NCBI GenBank assembly: GCA_025934475.1
Contig: JAICXZ010000129.1
Location: forward strand, 1 to 7,703
Direction of reading: 5' to 3'
From: Mucilaginibacter sp.
GTDB lineage: Bacteria; Bacteroidota; Bacteroidia; Sphingobacteriales; Sphingobacteriaceae
Length of the DNA stretch: 7,703 nucleotides
Translations under genes and position numbers: made by a program
Notes under the pieces: generated by a model
Databases searched by the model: none
The model's input: the letters and a program-made list of their open reading frames with translations, nothing else
What the model was told of the DNA's origin: nothing
Part shown: piece after piece, positions 1 through 7,039 of the stretch
Layout of the letters: each line of letters starts with the position of its first letter
How positions within the stretch are numbered: the first letter of the stretch is position 1

Positions 1-382
1 CTCCCTTCAGACTGTTTATCTTATTCAGAATTGTCTTTAATGGATCCTGGTTTTGAGCCAGCATGGACCTTACATCCAACTCAATAAAATTGCTTGTTTT
101 TTTTTCAGAAGGAGTTGGCATACTAGTCGTGGGTTCGGTAGAATCTTCGGCTAGAATGTTAAAGCCCAGCGTTTGCATATTCGCCATAAAATCTTGCAAC
201 GTGCATCCGGCCATTTTACACGCGTCGGCAATTGTTACCCGTCTGCCCATCAGGTTGCGCAGGACAGGGTTCCGGAGCTTCGAAAAGTTACTATTGAATT
301 TTACAAGGGCATTTATAACCGTGTCTTTATCATCCTCCAGTAATTCCCTTATCGTCGTCCTTGAAGTTATGTCTTTTGCCAT
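1..382 (-). CDS. DUF1858/DUF2249 domain protein (N-terminal part, cut by window edge)
   Basis: The minus strand is open from an ATG at 382 to the window edge, giving 127 residues starting MAKDITSRTT; the 3' end lies outside. Residues about 8-77 resemble DUF1858: a TTIRELLED start, then FSKLRNPVLRNLMGRRVTIA (33-52) and a helical stretch GCTLQDFMANMQTLGF. A polar Ser/Thr/Pro-rich linker (about 78-97) leads into FIELDVRSMLAQ..DPLKTIL (99-119), which looks like the first strand and helix of a DUF2249 domain. There is no signal peptide or membrane segment, so the protein is probably cytoplasmic. The biochemical role is unknown; from general knowledge such domains often occur beside hemerythrin, nitrogen-oxide or iron-sulfur stress genes, which would fit redox control but is inference here. 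It shares strand but no function with the GH20 gene upstream and has its own operator-like palindrome. No Shine-Dalgarno is visible. Cys56 and Cys60 are in the DUF1858-like part. Confidence 0.8.
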   Translation of the reverse strand, partial: MAKDITSRTTIRELLEDDKDTVINALVKFNSNFSKLRNPVLRNLMGRRVTIADACKMAGCTLQDFMANMQTLGFNILAEDSTEPTTSMPTPSEKKTSNFIELDVRSMLAQNQDPLKTILNKINSLKG

Positions 383-385
383 GGG

Positions 386-393
386 ACAAAAGT
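386..393 (-). promoter_or_regulatory. Possible Bacteroidota -7 element before the DUF1858/DUF2249 gene
   Basis: On the minus strand this reads GACTTTTG, matching five of the six fixed positions of the Bacteroidota -7 consensus TAnnTTTG. If used, transcription would start close to the ATG at 382, giving an almost leaderless mRNA, and would put the 416-431 palindrome near -41.5, the usual class II activator position. A TTTG that could serve as the -33 element lies only 16 bp upstream, closer than the usual spacing of about 19 bp or more. This is a weak call that rests mainly on the geometry. Confidence 0.2.
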
Positions 394-415
394 CGGTATC
401 GATAATTCCCCAAAG

Positions 416-431
416 TATGATCTATATCATA
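416..431. promoter_or_regulatory. Perfect 16-bp inverted repeat, CRP/FNR-like operator candidate
   Basis: The sequence reads TATGAT-CTAT-ATCATA: two exact 6-bp arms around a 4-bp spacer. The layout matches that of CRP/FNR-family boxes (FNR: TTGAT-N4-ATCAA), with ATGAT/ATCAT replacing TTGAT/ATCAA. Its centre (423.5) lies 41-42 bp upstream of the ATG at 382 of the DUF1858/DUF2249 gene. An AT-rich 6-bp palindrome can arise by chance, so function is inferred from symmetry, spacing and position only. Confidence 0.4.
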
Positions 432-497
432 AAATTTGATGATGTTAAAAGACGAATTCAATTCTAGCAAATACAACTTAGTGACGCTCGTGTATAC

Positions 498-2792
498 CTA
501 ATAAACGGATATTTCGTCTACCAAAAGTAAAGCCTTAGCTCCTGCACCATACTCGCCGTCGGGAATAATCCCTTTGTTTACGCCAACTACTTTTATGTAC
601 CGCGCCTGGGTGCTCTGCAATGAAGTTTTTATGGTATTGATACCGTTAACGGGGAAATCGACCTGACTATATACCTTTGTATAATTGTTTCCGTCGGTTG
701 ATGTCCAGAAGCTGAGCTCGGTAGGCTCCCACATCCGCTGCCAGTGGTATTTAAGGATATTAGTACCGATTGAGCTGATTTTTTGCACGCTGCCAAGATC
801 AATAACTGCTTCCAGGTTTACTCCGCTGAAACCAAACCATTGTCCATCATTGTAGGCATTGCTGGCTTCGATGCCATTTACCAGCGCGGAGGCATTGCCG
901 GGGTCATAATTTGGAGCTGGCTGAAAACTGAGGGTCACCGGTTTACCAACTGCCTTATGGACCAGAACGTTCTTTTGAAAAACTCGTCCATATTGGATTC
1001 CATTTTCAAAAACAGCCGCTTTTATAATCTCAGTTTCCCCTACAGCCAAAGCAGTGTGGTAAACATTGGTATTGGGCCCGGGCGCGCTTCCATCAGTTGT
1101 ATAACGAATAATCCCCTGGGGCAGCGTAGAGTTTAGGCCCAGCAGCGTTTTACCGTCCGCAGCTTTATCGATGGCATAGGTGATCTCATCAAAAACATCT
1201 GCCGCATGTACATCCAACTTTTTGAGCAGCGGATACTGAGGTCTTAGTCTGCTCAAAAAATCGGTGTAGTTCTTGCTTTCTTTTGGCGACCAGGCAGTTT
1301 CAGCAAGTGCAAGCAGGCGCGGAAAAATCATATACTCGGCTTTCTCTTTATTTTCATAATACTCGCTCCACGCATTTGCCTGAACGCCCATGATGTATTT
1401 AGCCTCATTGGGGCTAAGCTCGGCACTTATCGGTTCGTAATTGTATATTTTGCTCAAAGGCAAATATCCGCCTCCTGCCAATGGTTCCTCCGGATATAAA
1501 GACTGATAGTAATCGAGATAAACATACTTTTCGGGCGTCATAACCACCTGGTGGTGCTGATTGGCCGCTGCAATACCACCGCTCTCACCCGTCCAGCTCA
1601 TAACAGTTGCCCCGGGACTTAAGCCGCCTTCCAGTATTTCGTCCCATCCTATGATCTGGCGGCCTTTGCCGTTCAGGTATTTTTCGATGCGTTTGATGAA
1701 GTAGCTTTGCAATTCACTTTCGTCTTTCAGGTTTTCGTCTGCCATACGTTTACGGCATTTAGGGCAAATGTGCCAGCGTTGTTTCGGACATTCGTCGCCG
1801 CCGATATGGATGTATTTTGAAGGGAAAAGGGTCAAAACTTCGTCAAGTACATTTTGCAGAAAGGTAAAAGTCGAATCGTTACCTGCGCAGTATACGTCGC
1901 TGAAGATTCCCCAGAATGTTGCCGTTTGATAAGGTCCTCCTGTACAACCTAGTTCGGGATAAGCCGCTAGTGCTGCCAGAGCGTGTCCGGGCATTTCTAT
2001 TTCAGGTATTATTGTAATATGTCTTGCAGTAGCGTAGCTAACAACTTGTTTTACCTCTTCTTGTGTGTAGTACCCGCCATACGGCTTGCCATCGAACACA
2101 TGTGGAAGCTCCTTTTTGTGGCCTATTAACGTCTCATTGCGATATGCAGAAATGGTTTGAAGCTTTGGATATTTTTTTATTTCGATCCGCCAGCCCTGGT
2201 CGTCGGTCAAATGCCAGTGGAAGGTATTGATCTTATATAGGGCAAGTACGTCGATCCATTTTTCTATTTGCCGTGCGGAAAAGAAATGGCGACTCACATC
2301 CAAATGCATCCCCCTATAGGTAAACCGGGGATGGTCCTCAATTATACACCCCGGTATCAAATAGTCTCCCCTCTCATCAACCAACTGGATTAGCGACTGT
2401 AATCCGTAAAACACGCCCGCTGCATCATGGCCGGTAATGGAGATGCGTTTATTATCCACCTTCAGCACGTACCCTTCTTTGTATGCTCCGACGCTACTGT
2501 CAATCGCTAATTGAATATAATTTGATGAAGCTTTGTCTACGATGGACGGAGAAAAACCAGCGATTAAATGCATGGATTGCTGAAAAACCTCTGCATCGCT
2601 TTTGATTGAATCACCGGATAATAAAAGCACCGTCTTCTGATTCAAATGAAAAGGGTTGGTAATGTGAGTAGTCTTAAAGGGCCTGGGGATAATATGCAGA
2701 TCATTTTTGGGGACCGAACCGCCTTGTGCAGCAGCCATAAAATGTATGATACAAATAAAAATCAAAGTGGACAGTGCCTCTCTCGTTCGCAT
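498..2792 (-). CDS. Secreted GH20 beta-N-acetylhexosaminidase with C-terminal CBM32-like domain
   Basis: This 764-aa enzyme should remove terminal beta-linked GlcNAc or GalNAc from glycans or chitooligosaccharides by substrate-assisted catalysis in the periplasm or outside the cell. Domains in order: signal peptide (about 1-23, ending MAAAQ); GH20b N-terminal domain (about 30-152); GH20 catalytic barrel (about 156-505) with YRGMHLDVSRHF (159-170), HWHLTDDQGWRIEIKKYP (192-209), PEIEMPGH (263-270), the catalytic pair D333-E334 in HIGGDECPKQRW, and GWDEILEGG (382-390); a small beta domain like the chitobiase C-terminal module (about 545-605, IRYTTDGSAP); and an F5/8-type or CBM32-like domain (about 625-764). 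Cys335, Cys343 and Cys346 form a CX7CXXC cluster just after the catalytic pair. The start at 2792 gives a complete signal peptide; no Shine-Dalgarno is seen. The preceding terminator suggests independent transcription from the arabinan genes. Exact substrate and linkage cannot be read from the sequence. Confidence 0.95.
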   Translation of the reverse strand: MRTREALSTLIFICIIHFMAAAQGGSVPKNDLHIIPRPFKTTHITNPFHLNQKTVLLLSGDSIKSDAEVFQQSMHLIAGFSPSIVDKASSNYIQLAIDSSVGAYKEGYVLKVDNKRISITGHDAAGVFYGLQSLIQLVDERGDYLIPGCIIEDHPRFTYRGMHLDVSRHFFSARQIEKWIDVLALYKINTFHWHLTDDQGWRIEIKKYPKLQTISAYRNETLIGHKKELPHVFDGKPYGGYYTQEEVKQVVSYATARHITIIPEIEMPGHALAALAAYPELGCTGGPYQTATFWGIFSDVYCAGNDSTFTFLQNVLDEVLTLFPSKYIHIGGDECPKQRWHICPKCRKRMADENLKDESELQSYFIKRIEKYLNGKGRQIIGWDEILEGGLSPGATVMSWTGESGGIAAANQHHQVVMTPEKYVYLDYYQSLYPEEPLAGGGYLPLSKIYNYEPISAELSPNEAKYIMGVQANAWSEYYENKEKAEYMIFPRLLALAETAWSPKESKNYTDFLSRLRPQYPLLKKLDVHAADVFDEITYAIDKAADGKTLLGLNSTLPQGIIRYTTDGSAPGPNTNVYHTALAVGETEIIKAAVFENGIQYGRVFQKNVLVHKAVGKPVTLSFQPAPNYDPGNASALVNGIEASNAYNDGQWFGFSGVNLEAVIDLGSVQKISSIGTNILKYHWQRMWEPTELSFWTSTDGNNYTKVYSQVDFPVNGINTIKTSLQSTQARYIKVVGVNKGIIPDGEYGAGAKALLLVDEISVY

Positions 2793-3002
2793 GAGTATAA
2801 ATCGTCTTTATTTTAATAATTAGGTTTTGTCGCCGTAAGTGAGTAAAAATAAAAAATCAGGAGGAACATTTGCTCTTCCTGAAAATCAACCAATTATTAA
2901 CTATATAAAAAACTTAAGCTCACATCGGGATTTTCGTGAGTAGCATTGATACGCACCATTAAAACCATTGAATTTCAACCAAGGCGACTGAATCAATGAA
3001 GA
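2793..3002. other. Intergenic region between GH43 and GH20 genes
   Basis: This 210-bp AT-rich gap holds the terminator at 2845-2882 and, upstream of it, a weaker CTCAC/GTGAG hairpin (2919-2940) whose T-run comes only after a six-base spacer. The GH20 promoter would be expected between about 2793 and 2860 on the minus strand, but I found no good TAnnTTTG/TTTG pair. No coding potential is seen. Confidence 0.6.
2845..2882 (-). terminator. Rho-independent terminator closing the arabinan gene run
   Basis: Read on the minus strand, UCAGGA pairs with UCCUGA (6 bp). After one A-C mismatch, two further pairs (GA/UC) close an 8-nt loop. The hairpin is followed at once by UUUUUUAUUUUU (2856 down to 2845). 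The T-tract is on the downstream side only for minus-strand transcription, so it serves the genes above 3003 and lies about 120 bp after the last GH43 stop codon. The stem is modest but the U-tract is strong. Confidence 0.75.
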
Positions 3003-3977
3003 TCACTTAGCCTCGTCAACCCCTTCAGTTGTCATAACCACTCGTTTGATGGTACCATCTTTATTGTAATACAAATAATCAATGCAAACAGAGCGATGAA
3101 AGCTGCCGGCGTCAGCCGCGAGGGCGCCATTATGATAAATAAAATAACTTTTGCCTTTAAAGTCGATGATGGCCTGGTGGTTGGTATTGGAATTTCCTGC
3201 AAGCTCGTTGATAATGCCTTTGTATATCCATGGCCCATTTATGTTTCGGCTCATAGCATAAGCCGTCTTCTCGGGGAATTCATAAGCATAAGACAAATAA
3301 TACCATCCGTTGCGCTTATGTATCCAGGGCGCTTCGGTATAGTGGGGAAGTGAAATCGTTTTTATCGGCCCATCAAGTTCGGTCATGTTTTTTTTTAGCT
3401 TGGCATAGTAACAGATGCCATTGCCCCAAAACAAGTAAGCCTGTCCATCATCGTCGATCATGACGGTTGGGTCTAAGTCGTCCCAGGGATGTTTCATTGC
3501 CTTCGTCATATCATTTGTAACCAGGGCCGTGCCTCTTGCATCCACGAAGGGACCAGTTGGAGAGTCAGAAACCGCAACGCCAATAGATTTGCCCGGAATG
3601 GTTCCATGTTCCACTGCCACATACCAGTAAAATTTGCCGTCTCTTTCTATTACTTGTGACGCCCAGGCATCGTCTTTGGCCCATTTAAAAGTTTTCACGT
3701 CCATTGGTGGCGGCGTATGTTCGGTCCAGTTCACCATGTCATCTGATGAAAAACACAGCCAGTTATGCATTACATAACCGTTATGTCCGGTTGGGGCTTC
3801 GTCGTGACCGGTGTACAAGTATACTTTGCCTTTGTAAACCATGGCAGCCGGGTCAGCTGTAAAAACATGTGTGATAATTGGATTACCATTTGAATGGATA
3901 GTAGTATCGCGTTCAATCGCAAACGATTCTAAAGCAAATAGCCCAACAAAGAGGGAAGTCAATAAATACTTAATCAT
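3003..3977 (-). CDS. Secreted GH43 enzyme, probable exo-acting alpha-L-arabinofuranosidase
   Basis: A 324-aa single-domain five-bladed propeller enzyme of family GH43. A signal peptide (about 1-20, LFALESFA then IER) sends it to the periplasm or outside. The three expected acidic residues are present: D42 in FTADPAAMVY (general base), D169 in DDLDPTVMIDDDG (pKa modulator) and E215 in YTEAPWIH (general acid). NHQAI (266-270) carries the His that usually faces the central metal, and FIYHNGAL (279-286) follows. The length fits one catalytic domain with no added binding module. It is last of the four arabinan genes, 25 bp after the GH43 endo-arabinanase, and ends about 120 bp before the terminator. 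The context favours release of arabinose from arabinan side chains or oligosaccharides, but GH43 members with this ADPAAMVYKGKVYLYTGHDE type of start include arabinofuranosidases and beta-xylosidases, so the specificity is inferred. The start at 3977 gives an intact signal peptide. Confidence 0.88.
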   Translation of the reverse strand: MIKYLLTSLFVGLFALESFAIERDTTIHSNGNPIITHVFTADPAAMVYKGKVYLYTGHDEAPTGHNGYVMHNWLCFSSDDMVNWTEHTPPPMDVKTFKWAKDDAWASQVIERDGKFYWYVAVEHGTIPGKSIGVAVSDSPTGPFVDARGTALVTNDMTKAMKHPWDDLDPTVMIDDDGQAYLFWGNGICYYAKLKKNMTELDGPIKTISLPHYTEAPWIHKRNGWYYLSYAYEFPEKTAYAMSRNINGPWIYKGIINELAGNSNTNHQAIIDFKGKSYFIYHNGALAADAGSFHRSVCIDYLYYNKDGTIKRVVMTTEGVDEAK

Positions 3978-4002
3978 ATATTTTACAATGTTCTGTTAAC
4001 CT

Positions 4003-5022
4003 TTATTTTTTAGTTTGAAGTTGAACTTCGGGCCAGCCATCGCGCCAATCCAGTTTCTCTATTCCTAATTTCGAAATTCCTTTGTCGTGCGCGTCATAAC
4101 CATGGAATATCAGGTAATCCTGGCCATTAAAATCACAAACGGCATTGTGACCCACGCCATACCAATTATCGTCCCCTTGCAGCAATAATGTTCCGCCACC
4201 TTTTTCCATGGGTACACCATTTTTATCGACATACGGCCCGGTAACTTTAGCCGATCGGCCAACGATCATCTTATAAGTACTCTGTGGCCCTTTGCAGCAA
4301 TAATCAATGGATGCAAAAAGATAATAATAGTTACCCTTTCTGAAAATGAACGGCGCTTCGATGGCATTGCCTCCTGCGTCTACAGGATTGCCATCAACAG
4401 CAGGTGGATTTATAGCCGAAGGATCACGCAGACGCGAAGCGATAGTGGGTAAATTATCAAGCGGACCATCCACCTTCAATCGGTCTTTTGTCAGCTTTAC
4501 AATCTTGACGCCACCCCAAAAAGAACCAAAAGCCAGGTAAGATTCACCATCGCTATCAGTTATTAAATTGGGGTCTATTGCGTTCCAATTGTTCTTCCCG
4601 GGTATTGATTGGATAATCAGTCCGCGATCGGTCCATTTATATGCCTGATCATCGGTGTGCAGCGTTACATTCGTTGCAAGGCCGATGCCCGAAGTATTTT
4701 TACCGAAAGCAGAAACCGCGTAATACAAATAATAAAGGCCGTTATAGTAAGAAATATCCGGCGCCCAAATATGATTTTTGAAACTTGGGACAACATTGTT
4801 AGTCCATTCAGGTGCTTTTTCAAATACCGGTTTTTCACGCTTCCAATGCACCATATCGGACGACGACCACATGGCGATGCCCTGCCCGGTACAAAATATG
4901 TAATAAGTACTGTCCTGCCTGATCATCACCGGGTCGTGCACCGAAATATCGGTCTTCAAGTCCTGCGCCCGGGACAGCACGCCGGTAATGACTAAAATGA
5001 CGAGTAAAACAATCTTTTTCAT
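4003..5022 (-). CDS. Secreted GH43 endo-alpha-1,5-L-arabinanase (single domain)
   Basis: This 339-aa protein should hydrolyse internal alpha-1,5-arabinofuranosyl bonds of arabinan with inversion. It has a signal peptide (about 1-20, MKKIVLLVILVITGVLSRAQ) and one five-bladed propeller. Catalytic residues are visible: D30 in VHDPVMI (base), D150 in AIDPNLI (pKa modulator) and E222 in NAIEAPFIF (acid). Also typical are HIWAPDISYYNGLYYLYY (84-101), the SFWGG loop (167-171) and GVGHNAV (289-295) with metal-site His292. Adjacent cysteines 242-243 in the SIDYCCKG loop could form a vicinal disulfide, and a Pro/Gly-rich loop (about 199-219) precedes the acid residue. The overall pattern is that of the Arb43A-like arabinanases; an exo-acting arabinanase is the main alternative. 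It lies 20 bp after the GH51 stop and 25 bp before the next GH43, so co-transcription is very likely. No Shine-Dalgarno is visible. Confidence 0.92.
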   Translation of the reverse strand: MKKIVLLVILVITGVLSRAQDLKTDISVHDPVMIRQDSTYYIFCTGQGIAMWSSSDMVHWKREKPVFEKAPEWTNNVVPSFKNHIWAPDISYYNGLYYLYYAVSAFGKNTSGIGLATNVTLHTDDQAYKWTDRGLIIQSIPGKNNWNAIDPNLITDSDGESYLAFGSFWGGVKIVKLTKDRLKVDGPLDNLPTIASRLRDPSAINPPAVDGNPVDAGGNAIEAPFIFRKGNYYYLFASIDYCCKGPQSTYKMIVGRSAKVTGPYVDKNGVPMEKGGGTLLLQGDDNWYGVGHNAVCDFNGQDYLIFHGYDAHDKGISKLGIEKLDWRDGWPEVQLQTKK

Positions 5023-5042
5023 TTGGGGGCCGAACTCAAATA

Positions 5043-7013
5043 CTATTTAGCAATGCTTACACGGATAATATTAAATGAATATGGTTTCATATCCAGCTTT
5101 ACCAAATTCTTATCCAACCCAATCTCGCTCTTTTGCGGGCTTACTGTCAGGGGTTCTTTCAACGAATTAACCGCGTTCAAATCATCACTTTGCAAAACCG
5201 TTAAAGTACCTTTTGATCCGGGTATCACACCTTTTATAGAAAACTCAGCTTTTTGCTCTTGTTTGCTCGTATTTATGATTTTGATGATCAGTTCATGGCT
5301 ATTATTGTCTAAAGCTGCTGAAGCAAAGCACCCATCCTGCCCGGTTACTGGTTCATTATTGAGTGTAAGTGACACAACATCGGTTCCTTTATTAAGCGAA
5401 TACAATTGCTGTACATAATAATTCGGAGTGCCAAAGGATTGCAGGTTGTCAAACCAGATAAGGTCGGGCGTCCATTGCCAGCCTTCAACATGCGCGAACA
5501 GTGGTGCATATGATGCCATATTTACCACATCAGCATTCCTTTCTAAACCGGTCATAAAGGCTGCTTCCGACATCGCGCACTGCCAGTTGTTTTTATTTTC
5601 AGGACTTGCTATGCCCACGCTTTGTGCAGCATATTCACCCGCAAAAATTTTAGGGCCTTTGCGATCATAATTATCATAGCGTTTGGCGTTGCTTAAAAAC
5701 CATTCGGGCGAGCGATAGTAATGTTCGTCCAGGATATTGGCGTTGAGGCTTCTGAATGTTTTGTTGAGTTCATCAAAAACTTCCCCGTCGGGATTAGGGC
5801 CCAGGCTGCACACCAATTTGATCTGAGGATATTTGGCATGGATAGCCTTTTCAAAAATTTTATAGCGCTCTATATATTGCGGTCCCCACTGTTCGTTCCC
5901 AACGCCAAGCATTTTCAGGTTAAATGGTTTTGGATGCCCCTGTTCGGCACGTTTTTTTCCCCATGACGTCGTAACTGGCCCATTTGCAAACTCTATCAGG
6001 TCAAGCGCATCCTGAACATAAGGACCCAGCTCATTTAAAGGTACCAGTTCACAGGTATTGAACTGGCAAGCCATGCCGCAGTTAATAATCGGCAATGGAG
6101 ACGCGCCAATGTCTTCCGCCAGCTCAAAATATTCCAGGAAACCCAGGCCAAAACTTTGATAGTAATCGGGTGACGGCCGATGCGCAAATTCAGTGTTCCA
6201 GCGATTGATGATCATCCTCCGGCTGGCAATATCGCCGATCGTTCTTTTCCATTGGTAACGGGTTTCCAGTTCACGGCCTTCAACGATACAGCCACCGGGG
6301 AAGCGTAAAAATCCTGGCTTCATATCGGCGAGTTTCTGAACAAGATCAGCACGCAAGCCGCCGGGTCGCTGCTTCCAGGTATCCTGCGGAAAAAGCGAGA
6401 TCATGTCAAGGTCGATCATCCCTGCCCCATCAATTAAAACCTTCAGGCTTGCCTTTGGGTCGGTTTCAGTCGCCTTAAAACTGGACGTATATTTTTTCCA
6501 TTCTTTCGAGGAAGCGATGATATTAGTACCACCTATTACCTCGCCCTTTTGATTTATCAGCTCTATCCGAAGATTTACAGGTGATGAAGTGGGCACCTTG
6601 GCCAGAACCGAAAAATTATATTGATCATCCTTTTTGATACCCATCCCATGAAAGCCTTCATTGATCAAGCCGTAACCTTTGGATGATTTAGAGGCCATCT
6701 GGATATACCTGGGATTATTAGCGTCCTCTTCCCCTCTGTTCAATATCAAAATGCTTCCATCCGCGCCATCTTCTTTTACTTCCTTCCATCCCATTAAAGG
6801 TGTTTTGAATTCGAAGGAGCGGTTTTTTACCAGCTCGGCATAAAGTCCGCCATCGCCGGCCATGTTGATATCTTCAAAAAATATACCGTACATGGTAGGC
6901 TGTATATGCGCCTTAATTTTTCCGGCATCAACCTGGTACGTTTTTAACTGACTATATGCCTGGCAAGCAATTATTACAGCAAAAAGCGATAAAAAGTATT
7001 TTCTCATCGTCAT
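5043..7013 (-). CDS. Exported GH51 alpha-L-arabinofuranosidase
   Basis: A 656-aa retaining enzyme that removes alpha-L-arabinofuranosyl residues from arabinan, arabino-oligosaccharides or arabinoxylan. After the signal peptide (about 1-22) come the GH51 hallmark GIFFEDINMAGDGGLYAELV (43-62), a beta-sandwich carbohydrate-binding insert (about 80-208, CBM4/9-like), the (beta/alpha)8 barrel with RFPGGCIVEG (237-246), acid/base E374 in GVGNEQWGPQY, and nucleophile E460 in IFAGEYAAQS, then the C-terminal beta domain (about 490-654). The size is larger than the roughly 500-aa intracellular GH51 enzymes, because of the insert and signal. IIAC (14-17) is a passable lipobox, so it could be a lipoprotein rather than cleaved after AYS or AYSQ. 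Two starts are possible, Met1 (7013) and Met3 (7007); both keep the signal and I kept the longer one. It lies 26 bp after the upstream GH43 and 20 bp before the next, within the same operon. Confidence 0.95.
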   Translation of the reverse strand: MTMRKYFLSLFAVIIACQAYSQLKTYQVDAGKIKAHIQPTMYGIFFEDINMAGDGGLYAELVKNRSFEFKTPLMGWKEVKEDGADGSILILNRGEEDANNPRYIQMASKSSKGYGLINEGFHGMGIKKDDQYNFSVLAKVPTSSPVNLRIELINQKGEVIGGTNIIASSKEWKKYTSSFKATETDPKASLKVLIDGAGMIDLDMISLFPQDTWKQRPGGLRADLVQKLADMKPGFLRFPGGCIVEGRELETRYQWKRTIGDIASRRMIINRWNTEFAHRPSPDYYQSFGLGFLEYFELAEDIGASPLPIINCGMACQFNTCELVPLNELGPYVQDALDLIEFANGPVTTSWGKKRAEQGHPKPFNLKMLGVGNEQWGPQYIERYKIFEKAIHAKYPQIKLVCSLGPNPDGEVFDELNKTFRSLNANILDEHYYRSPEWFLSNAKRYDNYDRKGPKIFAGEYAAQSVGIASPENKNNWQCAMSEAAFMTGLERNADVVNMASYAPLFAHVEGWQWTPDLIWFDNLQSFGTPNYYVQQLYSLNKGTDVVSLTLNNEPVTGQDGCFASAALDNNSHELIIKIINTSKQEQKAEFSIKGVIPGSKGTLTVLQSDDLNAVNSLKEPLTVSPQKSEIGLDKNLVKLDMKPYSFNIIRVSIAK

Positions 7014-7039
7014 AATTAAGTTTTAACAGTATTATACTT

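Noticed and set aside
63..467. Plus-strand open frame of 134 codons
   Set aside because: It lies opposite the minus-strand DUF1858/DUF2249 gene, whose translation carries recognisable domains; the plus-strand product has no family features.
498..2792. GH20 as part of the arabinan operon
   Set aside because: Its substrate class differs, a 210-bp gap with an intrinsic terminator precedes it, while the arabinan genes are 20-26 bp apart.
2843..2850. TATTTTTA as a -7 promoter element for GH20
   Set aside because: It overlaps the terminator T-tract, lacks the final G of TAnnTTTG and has no clear -33 TTTG at the right distance.
2919..2940. Second hairpin (CTCAC/GTGAG) upstream of the terminator
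   Set aside because: The stem is only 5 bp with a 12-nt loop and the T-run follows after a 6-nt spacer; too weak to call as its own terminator.
3032..3238. Minus-strand frame of 68 codons within the GH43 gene
   Set aside because: It is out of frame with, and fully inside, an intact GH43 catalytic domain; it is a frame shadow, not a frameshift remnant.
5023..5418. Plus-strand open frame opposite the GH51 3' end
   Set aside because: It is antisense to a clear GH51 C-terminal domain and has no recognisable motif. The same holds for the other plus-strand frames at 783-1136, 3096-3353, 4346-4540, 4609-4995, 5428-5670, 5721-5966 and 7255-7452.
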